Source: Blastococcus haudaquaticus (GTDB lineage: Bacteria; Actinomycetota; Actinomycetes; Mycobacteriales; Geodermatophilaceae). From it: a DNA stretch of 64,000 nt. The notes beneath the pieces were generated by a model. The model was not told the DNA's origin. It saw only the letters and a program-made list of their open reading frames with translations, and did no database searches. The stretch spans positions 62,001-126,000 of the forward strand of contig NZ_OCNK01000003.1 of NCBI RefSeq assembly GCF_900230285.1. The letters are read 5' to 3'. Made by a program: the position numbers and the translations under genes. Within the stretch, counting starts at the first letter, position 1. Each line of letters starts with the position of its first letter. This document shows positions 33,588-45,228 of the stretch, in pieces.

Positions 33588-35320
33588 GCGGGTGCCTCGT
33601 CGTCGGTCGGGTCGTCGGTCGGGTGGTCGTCGGTCGGGTGGTTGTCGGTCGGGTGGTGGCCGGACGGCTCCTCGCCGGCCGACGCCCCGGGGGCGCGGAC
33701 GCGGTTGCGACCGCTCCGCTTGGCCGAGAACAGGTGCAGGTCGGCGGTGTCGAACAGCGCCTTCCAGCCCACGACGGTGGCCGGCTGGCCCTCGTCGACC
33801 GCCGGTGCTGTCGCGACGCCGATGCTGACCGTGACCGGGCCCGGGATCAGGTCGCTCCAGTCGGCCGCGGCGACCGCGGCGCGGAGCCGCTCCATCACCA
33901 CGACGGCCTGTGCCTCCGTCGCGGTCGGGAGCACGACGAGGAACTCGTCGCCGGCCCAGCGGTAGACCTCGTCGCCGGTGCGGATGTGCTCGCGCAGCAG
34001 GTCGGCGACCCGGCGCAGGACGGCGTCCCCGTGGGTGTGGGAGGCCTCGTCGTTGACCTTCTTGAACCGGTCGACGTCCACGACCGCCAGCGACAGCGGC
34101 TCGTCGCCCAGCCGCATCGCCCCCAGGCGCCGCTCGGCGCTGCGGCGGTTGCCCAGCCCGGTCAGCGGGTCCTCCAGCGCGTGCCGGCGCAGCAGGGCCG
34201 CCTGGCGCTCGGCCTCCCGCAGCCGGCTGCGGCGGACGAACATCTCCGCCCACATCTCGCGGGAGCGCGAGTGCGCCCGGCCGCTGTCGGCGCGGTAGGC
34301 CTCCAGCCAGTGCAGCGCTTCGGCGGGGCGGCCCAGGTCGGCGGAGTTCTGGCCGAGTTCCAGCAGGCACTGCCGGTAGCGACGGCGGTCGCCGGAGGCG
34401 ACGAAGCCACCGGCGGCGTCGACCAGCAGGCCGATCGCCTCTTCCCCGTACTCCTCGTCCTCGTCGCGCCGGGCCACCCGCACGAGCAACCGGGCCAGCA
34501 CCAGGTCGGTGTAGGCGCGCAGCCACAGGCCGCCGTGCTCCTGCACCCGGCGGCGGACGCGGCGCAGCGGGCCGACGGCGCCGTCCAGGTCGTCGGAGCT
34601 GTTCAGGGCCCACGCCTGGACGACGTCGAGCAGGTCGGCGTCGGCGGGGTCGGGCTCCCACGCCATCTCGCGGGCCTCGGTCGCCTGGGCGATGGCGACG
34701 GCGGCCAGCGCCCGGGCGCGCTCGGAGTCCCCGCGACGGCGGAGGGTCTGGGCGAGCTCGGCGTGCTGCTGGGCGGAGAGCTGCAGCATCTGCCACTGGT
34801 CGGCCAGGTCGGGCAGCACGGCGGCGATCCGGTGGCCCCGGCCGGCGTGGCTGACGGCCAGCTCCTCGAGGTCCAGGCCCGACAGGGAGAGGGACAGCCA
34901 GCGGTGGGCCTGGTGCAGCGCCCGGGTGGGCTCCCCGGCGTTGGGGCCCTCCGTGAGCAGGCTGGCGTCGACGGCGAGGAGCATCGCGGCGTCGAAGTGG
35001 TCGGCGGTGACCTCGACGTGGGCCAGGTAGGCGAGCGTGAGCGCGGTGTCCGCCGACGGCGGGCACTTGTCGAGCGCCTCACGGGCGGCGGCGACCGCCT
35101 CGGCCGCGCCCTCCGGGTCGCTCTCGATCAGCGCGCGCCGGGCCGTGAACGCCTGACCCCAGGCGGTCCACCGGGGTTCGGTCGACTCCGCGAGCGCCCC
35201 GTCGGCGTCGTCGAGGAGGGTCAGGAAGGCGGTGGAGTCCTCGCGCGAGCTGGCATCGAGCAGGCGCCACAGCACGGCGGTCAGGTCGCCGGAGGCGACG
35301 CGTGCCGGGCCGGAGTTCAA
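33584..35320 (-). CDS. TPR-like plus GGDEF-domain protein
   Basis: A 578-residue cytoplasmic protein with a long helical-repeat region (about 10-365) and a GGDEF domain (380-545): LEDPLTGLGNRRSAERRL, DVDRFKKVND, and AGDEF at 456-460 in place of GGDEF. Some AGDEF proteins are active cyclases, so activity is open. The start is a TTG at 35320, supported by GGAGGG 5 nt upstream. The C-terminus is a repetitive His-Pro-Thr-Asp tail encoded by 15-bp repeats. It resembles the N-terminal two thirds of the next gene, suggesting an old duplication. Confidence 0.88.
   Translation of the reverse strand: MNSGPARVASGDLTAVLWRLLDASSREDSTAFLTLLDDADGALAESTEPRWTAWGQAFTARRALIESDPEGAAEAVAAAREALDKCPPSADTALTLAYLAHVEVTADHFDAAMLLAVDASLLTEGPNAGEPTRALHQAHRWLSLSLSGLDLEELAVSHAGRGHRIAAVLPDLADQWQMLQLSAQQHAELAQTLRRRGDSERARALAAVAIAQATEAREMAWEPDPADADLLDVVQAWALNSSDDLDGAVGPLRRVRRRVQEHGGLWLRAYTDLVLARLLVRVARRDEDEEYGEEAIGLLVDAAGGFVASGDRRRYRQCLLELGQNSADLGRPAEALHWLEAYRADSGRAHSRSREMWAEMFVRRSRLREAERQAALLRRHALEDPLTGLGNRRSAERRLGAMRLGDEPLSLAVVDVDRFKKVNDEASHTHGDAVLRRVADLLREHIRTGDEVYRWAGDEFLVVLPTATEAQAVVVMERLRAAVAAADWSDLIPGPVTVSIGVATAPAVDEGQPATVVGWKALFDTADLHLFSAKRSGRNRVRAPGASAGEEPSGHHPTDNHPTDDHPTDDPTDDEAPA
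33602..33658 (-). repeat. 15-bp tandem repeat coding the His-Pro-Thr-Asp tail
   Basis: Plus-strand units GTCGGTCGGGTGGTN (33614-33628, 33629-33643, 33644-33658) with a 12-bp partial unit at 33602-33613. They encode HPTDD/HPTDN at the end of the upstream GGDEF protein, so unit gain or loss would change tail length without shifting the frame. Confidence 0.8.
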
Positions 35321-35420
35321 CGCTTCCCTCCACTGACGGGTCGGGCCGGCCGTCGCGGGCCGGGCGTGTCGGTGACGACGCAGTTCCCCCGGGCCGCCAC
35401 CGTCGCCGACCCGCCCGCAC

Positions 35421-35426
35421 TACCCT
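35421..35426 (+). promoter_or_regulatory. -10 box for leaderless pheA mRNA
   Basis: TACCCT lies 7 nt upstream of the pheA ATG (35434), with no convincing ribosome-binding site between, so the transcript probably begins at the start codon. Confidence 0.5.
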
Positions 35427-35433
35427 CCTCGGA

Positions 35434-36378
35434 ATGTCCGGGATGCCACCCAGAACGCCCCCGACGAGGTTCGCCTATCTCGGGCCCGAGGGTACCTTCG
35501 CCGAAGCGGCGCTCCGCAGCGCCGTTGCCTCCTCCGAGGGAGCCCGGTACCCCCACCCGAGTGTGGCCGCCGCACTGGCCGCCGTCCGATCGGGCGACGC
35601 CGACGCCGCGCTGGTTCCGCTGGAGAACTCCGTCGAGGGTTCGGTGCCCGCCACGATGGACGGGCTGGCCGACGGCGAGCCGCTCGTCGTCACCCGCGAG
35701 GTGTTCCTGGACGTCGCGTTCGTCCTCGCCGTCCGGCCCGGCACCGCGCTCGGCGACGTGCGCTCGGTGGTCAGCCACCCCCACGCGCTGGCGCAGACCG
35801 CCGGGCGGCTGGCGGACCTGGTCCCCGACGTCGTCCCGCTGCCGCTGTCGTCCACCGCGGTCGCGGCCGCGGCCGTCGCCGCGGGGGAGTACGACGCCGC
35901 CGTGTGCGCCCCCATCGCGGCCGAGCGCTACGGGCTGGTGCCGCTGGTCGAGGACCTCGCCGACACCCCCGGCGCGGTGACCCGCTTCGTCCTGGTCGAG
36001 CCGGCCGGCGCGCTGCCGGCGCCGACGGGCAACGACAAGACCTCGCTGGTGGCGGTCGTGGAGGACCGCACCGGCGCGCTGCTCGACGTGCTGCGGGAGT
36101 TCGCCGTCCGCGGCATCAGCCTCTCCCGGATCGAGTCGCGCCCCACCCGGGACCGGCTCTGGGTGTACTCGTTCTCGCTGGACTGCGAGGGCCACGTCGC
36201 GGAGCGGCGGGTGGGCGAGGCGCTCGCCGCGCTGCACCGGGTCTGCGAGGACGTCCGCTTCCTCGGGTCCTACGCCCGCGCCGACGGCCGGGAGAACCGC
36301 CCCGTGCAGCCGGGGGCGGACGACGCGGCCTTCACCGAGGCCGACGCCTGGCTGGCCGCCATCCGCGGAACCGCCTGA
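35434..36378 (+). CDS. pheA: Prephenate dehydratase
   Basis: A 314-residue monofunctional prephenate dehydratase (prephenate to phenylpyruvate, phenylalanine synthesis). The PDT domain starts RFAYLGPEGTFAEAAL and holds PLENSVEGSVPATMDGL and the catalytic Thr-Arg-Phe in AVTRFVLVE. A C-terminal ACT domain (GALLDVLREFAVRGISLSRI, ESRP) gives phenylalanine feedback control. It is divergent from the GGDEF gene. Confidence 0.95.
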   Translation: MSGMPPRTPPTRFAYLGPEGTFAEAALRSAVASSEGARYPHPSVAAALAAVRSGDADAALVPLENSVEGSVPATMDGLADGEPLVVTREVFLDVAFVLAVRPGTALGDVRSVVSHPHALAQTAGRLADLVPDVVPLPLSSTAVAAAAVAAGEYDAAVCAPIAAERYGLVPLVEDLADTPGAVTRFVLVEPAGALPAPTGNDKTSLVAVVEDRTGALLDVLREFAVRGISLSRIESRPTRDRLWVYSFSLDCEGHVAERRVGEALAALHRVCEDVRFLGSYARADGRENRPVQPGADDAAFTEADAWLAAIRGTA

Positions 36379-36394
36379 CCGGCTGCCCCGCCCG

Positions 36395-37273
36395 TCAGGC
36401 CGGCTGCGCGCGGAGGTGCTCGACGACGCGGGTCGTCACCGGCACGTCCACGCCGTGCCGGGCGGCCGCCCGCAGCACCGCGCCGCCGATGGCCTCCAAC
36501 TCGGTCTCGTGGCCGGCCGCGGTGTCGCGCTGCAGCGACGACGTCATGGCGGCGGGGACGGTCTCCATGAACGCGAGCGTCGCGGCCGCGTCGGCCGGCG
36601 CGCCCTCGGCCCGGGCGACCGCCGCCACCTCCTCGACCAGGGCCCGCAGGTCGTCGCCGAGCTGCTCGCGGACGGCGCCCAGCGGCGCGTCGAGGGTCGT
36701 CGTCAGCAGGGCGACCGGAGCGAGGAAGGCGAGCTTGGCCCAGAGCAGGCCGGCCTCGTCGGGGCGGACGGTGACGTCGAGCCCGGCGTCGGCGAGGGCG
36801 TCGGCCAGCGCCTCGGCCCCCGGCGCCAGCTCGACGGCGGCGAGGGTGCCCTCGTGGCGCGCGACGCCCGGCGCCGGCCGGCTCGCGACCACCCGGATGG
36901 CACCGGCGACGACGCGGGCGTCGGGGTAGCGCCTCCGCAGCACGTCCATGTGCTCGACCCCGTTGAGCAGCGGCACCACGACGGCCTCGCCGAGCACGGG
37001 CGCGGGCACCCGCTCGAGGGCCTCGGTGAGCCGGGTGGCCTTGGGCGTCACCAGGACGACGTCGACCGGGTGGGTGAGCACCTCCGCACCGGAGGCGGGC
37101 GCGGTCACCTCCCCGTACCGGTCGCTGTCCAGCCGGAGCCCGTGCCGCTCGATGTGCGCCGCGGTGTCCGGTCGGGCCAGGCAGGTGACGGCGTGCCCCT
37201 GCCGGGCGAGCAGCGTGCCGAGCAGGCCACCGACGCCGCCCGGTCCCAGGACGGCCACGCGCAGGGTGCTCAC
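36395..37273 (-). CDS. 2-dehydropantoate 2-reductase-like (ApbA/PanE family)
   Basis: A 292-residue NADP-dependent reductase: the Rossmann start LRVAVLGPGGVGGLLGTLLA, then VLVTPKATRLTEAL, LLNGVEH, and a helical C-terminal domain with TSSLQRDTAAGHETELEAI (the conserved S-S-x-x-Q-D-x-x and E of PanE). It may make pantoate or act on a related 2-keto acid. GTG at 37273 follows GGAAGGTGG. Confidence 0.87.
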   Translation of the reverse strand: MSTLRVAVLGPGGVGGLLGTLLARQGHAVTCLARPDTAAHIERHGLRLDSDRYGEVTAPASGAEVLTHPVDVVLVTPKATRLTEALERVPAPVLGEAVVVPLLNGVEHMDVLRRRYPDARVVAGAIRVVASRPAPGVARHEGTLAAVELAPGAEALADALADAGLDVTVRPDEAGLLWAKLAFLAPVALLTTTLDAPLGAVREQLGDDLRALVEEVAAVARAEGAPADAAATLAFMETVPAAMTSSLQRDTAAGHETELEAIGGAVLRAAARHGVDVPVTTRVVEHLRAQPA

Positions 37274-37357
37274 AGCTGCCACCTTCCCCAGCGGGTCAAG
37301 GGGCCGAGTGATCGGTTGCGGTCGCCGCGCTCGGCGCGCCGGCGCGTGTCGGCGACA

Positions 37358-37373
37358 CCGACTGCTCAGTCGG
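37358..37373 (-). terminator. Small hairpin spanning the MMPL stop codon
   Basis: CCGACT (37358-37363) pairs with AGTCGG (37368-37373) around GCTC, overlapping the TGA of the MMPL gene at 37366-37368. Short and without a T-run, so a weak terminator call. Confidence 0.35.
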
Positions 37374-39516
37374 CGCGCGGTGTGCCGCGGAGCAGCTCCC
37401 GTTCCCGCTCGGGTTCCGGCGCGGTCGGGCCCTGCGCGAGCGCGCTGGGCCACCAGACCCGGTCCCCGAGCAGGTGGACGGCCGCCGGAACGAGCAGCGT
37501 GCGGACGACGAAGGTGTCCAGCAGGACGCCGAAGCCGACCAGGAAGCCGAGCTGGATCAGGATGACCAGCGGCAGCACGGTCAGCGCGCCGAAGGTGGCC
37601 GCGAGGACCAGCCCGGCCGACGTGATCACCCCGCCGGTGACGGCGAGCGCCCGCAGGACGCCGTCCCTCGTGCCGTGCCGGATCGACTCCTCCCGGGCCC
37701 GGGTCATCAGGAAGATGTTGTAGTCGATGCCCAGGGCGACCAGGAACACGAACCCGATGAGCAGCACCTGCGGATCGCTGCCCGGGAACCGGAACAGGTG
37801 GTCGAACACCAGCGCGCTGACGCCGACGGTCGCCGCCGTGCTGAGTGCCACCGTCGCGACGAGCAGCAGGGGCGCCAGGATCGCCCTCAGCAGCAGGGCC
37901 AGCACGACCGTGATGACCAGCAGGACCAGAGGGACGATCACCAGCAGGTCGCGGGCCGCGGTCTCCTGGGTGTCCAGGTCCCCGGCGCTGGAGCCACCGA
38001 CGAGGGCGTCCGCGTCCACGTCGCCGACCGCCGTCCGCAGCGCGCCGACGGTGGCCTGTGCGGCCTCGCTGTCCGGGGCGTCGTCCAGCGTGGCGTCCAG
38101 CCGGACCAGGCCGTCGACCTCGATCGGCTGGGCCGCGCCGGCGCCGGGCGGTCCGCCCTGCTGCCCGGTGAAGGGCTCGACCCCGGCCACGCCGTCGGTC
38201 GCGGCGGCGGCATCGGCGACGTCCCGCCAGCCGTCGGCCGGGGTGATGATCACCGCGGGGCTGGCGGCGCCGGCCTCGTAGTGCCGGGCGAGGGCCTCCT
38301 GGCCCGCGCCGGACTCCGATCCGCCGCGCACGCCCTCCGACAGCGGGATGCCGCCGGAGTCGAACGTGGGCAGGAACAGCGCGAGGACGACGAGCGCGCC
38401 CACGCTGCCGAGCAGGTACCGGCCCGGGCGGCGTCCGACCGAGGCCGAGATGCCCTCCCGGCCGCGGCCGTGGGCGTGCTCCTCGCCGTGCTTCGGGCGG
38501 AACGGCCAGAACGCGGCCCGGCCGAACAGCACGAGCACCGCAGGCAGGAAGGTGAGGGCGGCCAGCATGGCGAACGCGATGCACACCGCGGAGATCGGGC
38601 CGAGGCCCCGGTTGGACCCGAGGTCGGAGAACAGCAGGCAGAGGACGCCGAGGATCACCGTGCCGCCCGAGGCGAGGACCGGCTCCCACGACTGCCGGAG
38701 GGCCACCCGCATCGCGGTGTACGCCGACTGCTCCCGGCGCAGCTCCTCGCGGTAGCGGGCGACCAGCAGGAGGCCGTAGTCGGTGGCCGCGCCGACGACC
38801 AGGATCGAGGCGATGCCCTGGCTCTGGCCGTTGACCGCGATCCAGCCCTGCTCCGCCAGGAAGTACGCCACGGCGAGCGAGACGACCAACGCCATGCCGG
38901 CGGTGCCGATGACCAGCAGCGGGAGGAGCGGGCTGCGGTAGACCACGAGCAGGATCAGCAGGACGACGCCGAAGGCGGCGAGCAGCAGCAGGCCGTCGAT
39001 GCCGGCGAAGCCCGCCGCGAAGTCGGCGAACACCGCGCCGGGGCCGGTCACGAACGAGGTGGTGCCGTCGATCCCGGGCAACTCGCGGAGCTCGGCGATC
39101 ACGTCGGGCAGCGCGTCGCCGAGGTCGGGGTCGAACGGCAGGACGGCCTGGACGGCCTCGCCGTCCTCCGACGGGATCGCCGGGGACGGGTCGCCCTCCA
39201 GGGCGTCGGCGTCCTCGGCGATGCCGACCGCCTCGTCGACGCGCTCCTGCGCCTCGGCCAGCGCGGCGGGGTCGAGCGCACCGTCCTCGCTCTCCCAGAG
39301 GAGGATCACCGGCAGCGTGCGCTCGGTCTGGAAGGTCCGCTGGAGCTCGGTGACCCGCGTGGACTCGGCGCTGTCGGGCAGGAAGGCGGCGGAATCGTTC
39401 TCCGAGACCTCCGCGAGCTTGCCGCCGAACGAGCCCAGCGGACCGGCGAGGGCCAGCCAGGCCACGGCGACGAGGGCCGGGACCAGCCAGCGGAGGACGG
39501 ACGTCCGGCGAGGCAT
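37366..39516 (-). CDS. MMPL-family RND transporter
   Basis: A 716-residue inner-membrane exporter with two repeats of one helix, a large extracytoplasmic loop and five clustered helices. Features include VVGAATDYGLLLVARYREEL in the first half and FLVALGIDYNIFLMTRAREE in the second, with the Asp residues expected for proton coupling. MMPL proteins export lipids or drugs. It is divergent from a marR-type gene with a strong operator between them, so drug- or lipid-induced export is likely. Confidence 0.92.
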   Translation of the reverse strand: MPRRTSVLRWLVPALVAVAWLALAGPLGSFGGKLAEVSENDSAAFLPDSAESTRVTELQRTFQTERTLPVILLWESEDGALDPAALAEAQERVDEAVGIAEDADALEGDPSPAIPSEDGEAVQAVLPFDPDLGDALPDVIAELRELPGIDGTTSFVTGPGAVFADFAAGFAGIDGLLLLAAFGVVLLILLVVYRSPLLPLLVIGTAGMALVVSLAVAYFLAEQGWIAVNGQSQGIASILVVGAATDYGLLLVARYREELRREQSAYTAMRVALRQSWEPVLASGGTVILGVLCLLFSDLGSNRGLGPISAVCIAFAMLAALTFLPAVLVLFGRAAFWPFRPKHGEEHAHGRGREGISASVGRRPGRYLLGSVGALVVLALFLPTFDSGGIPLSEGVRGGSESGAGQEALARHYEAGAASPAVIITPADGWRDVADAAAATDGVAGVEPFTGQQGGPPGAGAAQPIEVDGLVRLDATLDDAPDSEAAQATVGALRTAVGDVDADALVGGSSAGDLDTQETAARDLLVIVPLVLLVITVVLALLLRAILAPLLLVATVALSTAATVGVSALVFDHLFRFPGSDPQVLLIGFVFLVALGIDYNIFLMTRAREESIRHGTRDGVLRALAVTGGVITSAGLVLAATFGALTVLPLVILIQLGFLVGFGVLLDTFVVRTLLVPAAVHLLGDRVWWPSALAQGPTAPEPERERELLRGTPRAD

Positions 39517-39534
39517 GAGTTTCCTTGATGGTCG

Positions 39535-39559
39535 ATAATCTCGATTGTCGAGAGATTAT
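39535..39559. promoter_or_regulatory. MarR-type operator between mmpL and marR genes
   Basis: ATAATCTC (39535-39542) and GAGATTAT (39552-39559) are exact inverted arms around 9 nt, and CTCGA-TTG-TCGAG forms a second, nested repeat. It is AT-rich against a GC-rich background and overlaps likely -10 sites in both directions (GATAAT, TTATCG), ideal for a repressor controlling both genes. Confidence 0.8.
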
Positions 39560-39593
39560 GACGGAACGGGGCGCAGGGCGAATGGAGGCGGGC

Positions 39594-40052
39594 ATGGCGG
39601 ACGCCGACGAGCGGCGGGAGCTGGCACTGCTCCTTCGCCGGCTGAACGTCGAACTGGATGCAGTCGGTCAGCGATTCGCCGATCTGCACGGCCTCAACCG
39701 CACCGACGTGCGCGCGCTGGTGGCGATCATGGACGCCGCCCGGCGAGGGGAGGCGCTCACCGCGGGCCGGCTCGGGGACGCCGTGGACCTGCGGTCCGCG
39801 TCGGTCACCGCGCTGGTCGACCGGCTGGAGAAGGTCGGTCACGTGCGGCGCGTGCGCGACCCCCAGGACCGGCGCCGGGTGGCCCTGGAGATGTCGGACA
39901 CCGCGATGGCGGCGGGGGCGGAGCACTTCGGCGCCCTCGCGCAGGACCTGACCGCCGCGATGGAGGACTACTCCGACGAGGAGCTCGCCGTCGTCCGCCG
40001 GTTCCTGACCGACATGACCGACGTGATCACCCGCCACTCCCGCGGGTCATGA
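39594..40052 (+). CDS. MarR-family regulator
   Basis: A 152-residue winged-helix repressor: NRTDVRALVAIMDA, LTAGRLGDAVDLRSASVTAL recognition region, RLEKVGHVRRVRDPQDRR wing. ATG 39594 is chosen because GGAGG (39584-39588) is 5 nt upstream; in-frame ATGs at 39558 and 39582 lack this, and the first overlaps the operator. It very likely represses the divergent MMPL exporter. Confidence 0.88.
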   Translation: MADADERRELALLLRRLNVELDAVGQRFADLHGLNRTDVRALVAIMDAARRGEALTAGRLGDAVDLRSASVTALVDRLEKVGHVRRVRDPQDRRRVALEMSDTAMAAGAEHFGALAQDLTAAMEDYSDEELAVVRRFLTDMTDVITRHSRGS

Positions 40053-40054
40053 CC

Positions 40055-40107
40055 ACTGTGCGCTGATCCACCTCATCCGACGCAGATGGGGTGGATGAGC
40101 GCACAGT
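40055..40107. terminator. Long hairpin between marR-like and GroES-like genes
   Basis: Arms 40055-40072 and 40090-40107 match at 17 of 18 positions, with further CATC/GATG pairing inside. It separates converging genes. The outer sequence ATCAGCGCACAGTG also occurs in the hairpin region at 17885-17898. Confidence 0.65.
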
Positions 40108-40119
40108 CGCGCGGCCCCC

Positions 40120-40458
40120 CTACAGGTAGAGGCCGGTCGATTCCTCGATGCGCTCCGCGGCGACGGCGTGCACGTCGCGCTCGCGCAGGATGATCAGGTC
40201 CTCGCCGTGCACCTCGACCTCGTGCTGGTCCTCGGGGGAGAAGAGCACCTGGTCGCCGACCTTCACCTGGCGGACGCCCGCCCCCACGCCGCGGGCCTCG
40301 CCCCACACCAGCCGCTTGGCGACCTGTGCCGTCGCCGGGATGAGGATGCCGCCGGTGGAGCGGCGGTCGCCGTCGTCCTTGCGCAGCGCCACCAGGACGC
40401 GGTCGTGCAGCATCTTGATCGGCAGCTTGCCGACAGCGGGGGCGATGTCGTCGGGCAC
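40120..40458 (-). CDS. GroES-family co-chaperonin paralogue
   Basis: A 112-residue Cpn10-fold protein: IKMLHDRVLVALRKDD, the mobile-loop region RRSTGGILIPATAQ, VGDQVLFSPEDQHEVEV and EDLIILRERDVHAV. It diverges from the main GroES and has no groEL beside it, so it may cap a particular chaperonin or act elsewhere. GTG at 40458; TAACGT 8 nt upstream suggests a leaderless mRNA. Confidence 0.82.
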   Translation of the reverse strand: MPDDIAPAVGKLPIKMLHDRVLVALRKDDGDRRSTGGILIPATAQVAKRLVWGEARGVGAGVRQVKVGDQVLFSPEDQHEVEVHGEDLIILRERDVHAVAAERIEESTGLYL

Positions 40459-40513
40459 GTCGTCCCACGTTACGCGCGGGCGTCGAGGGCCTTCATGGCC
40501 ACTATGGCCCTGA

Positions 40514-43734
<3,221 letters not shown>

Positions 43735-43738
<4 letters not shown>

Positions 43739-45228
43739 GAGCCGACGGGCACCAGACGTTCGGCGGGCACCAGCACGTCGGCGGGCACGGGTCGTCCGGC
43801 GGATGCCGGGTGCCCGGAGAAGCCCACCCGGGGCATCGCCGTCCACACCGGCGACCGGCGGGTGAGCGCGGCCACCAGGCCCCGCAGCCGGTACCAGGAG
43901 TGCGCCCAGCGGAACCAGAGGTGCTCCACGAGGGCGGCGGCCATCAGTCCGAGCAGGTCCCGGCCGCGGCCGTAGCGGTGGTAGGTGAGCTCCTCGACCG
44001 CGATCGCGGTGGCCGAGAGCAGCACGCCGAGCGCGATGGCGAGGACCAAAACCGCTCCCGCGATCGCCGGCTCGACCAGCCCGAGGACCATCGAGGTCAC
44101 GACGGCGGCGACACCCACGATCTCCACCACCGGCCCGAGCAGCTCGAAGAGCAGGAAGAACGGCAGGGCCAGCACGCCGATGGGGCCGTAGCGCGGGTTG
44201 CCGATCATCCGGCGGTGCTTCCAGAGCAGCTGACCGAGGCCGTGCGACCAGCGCTTGCGCTGCCGGCCCAGCACCTGCCAGCTCTCGGGCACCTCGGTCC
44301 AGCAGACGGTCTGGGGGACGAACACCACGCGGTGCGGGCGCCGCCGGCGGCGCAGGTGCTCCTGGATCGTGACGACGAGCTCGGCGTCCTCCGCGAGGGA
44401 GTTCGGGTCCATGCCGCCGACCTCGAGGACGACGTCGCGCCGGAAGAGCCCGAAGGCCCCGGAGATGATGAGCAGGGCCTGCGCGTCGGCCCAGCCAGTG
44501 CGCCCGAGCAGGAACGAGCGCAGGTACTCGATCACCTGGACCCGGACGACCCAGCGCCGGGAGAGCCGCGGCTCGAGCATCGTCCCGCGGTCGGTGAGCG
44601 CGCCGTTGGCGGCCCGGATGACCCCGCCGGCCGCGACGACGTTGTCCGGGTCCTCGACGAAGGGCCGGGAGACCTGCAGGAGGGCCTCGGTCTCCAGGAG
44701 CGAGTCGGCGTCGACCATGCACACCAGCGGGTGACGCGCGTGGTTCAGGGCGGCGTTGAGGGCGTCCGAGCGCCGGCCGACGCTGTGCTTGCGGAGAACC
44801 AGCAGCGGGTCACCGGTGGTGGCGCGGTGGACGGAGAGGATCTCGCCGTCGACCGGCAGGTCGGCGGTGGGCCGCGGCGCGACCTCGCGGAGCGCGTAGC
44901 GCGCGGCGACGAGGGCGAACGTGCGATCGGTGGAGCCGTCGTCCACGAGCACGACCTCGAGGGCCGGGTACTTCTGGCCCAGCGCCGCGGACAGCGTGTC
45001 CAGGATGCCGGCCTCCTCGTCGTGCGCGGGCACGAGGATCGAGACGGCGGGGGTCAGCGGGCTGGCGAAGGTCTCGTCGTGCCCCTCCACGCCGCGCCAG
45101 TGCCGGTTGCGCCAGACCCGCCGGGCACCCGCGAGGACGAGCAGCAGCGTGACCAGGTGGAACAGCGCGACGTGGGCGGTGAGGACCCAGCCGGCGGTGA
45201 GCAGGGCGTCGACGAGGAACTCGCGCAT
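43735..45228 (-). CDS. Family 2 glycosyltransferase, membrane-bound
   Basis: A 497-residue processive-type GT2. N-terminal membrane helix, then SILVPAHDEEAGILDTL, LVDDGSTDRT, the MVDADS metal motif, AEDAELVV and QRKRWSHGLGQLL (QxxRW), then several C-terminal helices. This resembles enzymes that polymerise or export an extracellular polysaccharide. It is coupled to the HEAT-repeat gene (TGATG overlap), forming an operon with the response regulator. Confidence 0.9.

Noticed and set aside
33588-35066. Treating the frame from 35066 down to 30756 as one 1436-residue protein
   Set aside because: The part upstream of 33587 is a shadow frame of the first GGDEF gene; the GTGA overlap at 33584-33587 marks a real boundary.
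25111-35320. A complete lar operon with larA racemase or larE
   Set aside because: Only larC and a LarB domain are present; none of the other proteins here shows LarA or LarE motifs.
39525-39593. Earlier MarR starts at 39525, 39558 or 39582
   Set aside because: They overlap the operator or lack a ribosome-binding site, whereas ATG 39594 has GGAGG at 5 nt.
40486-40511. AGGGCC/GGCCCT inverted repeat between the GroES-like and metallopeptidase genes as a terminator
   Set aside because: Only 6 bp with a 14-nt loop; too weak to separate from chance in this GC-rich DNA.
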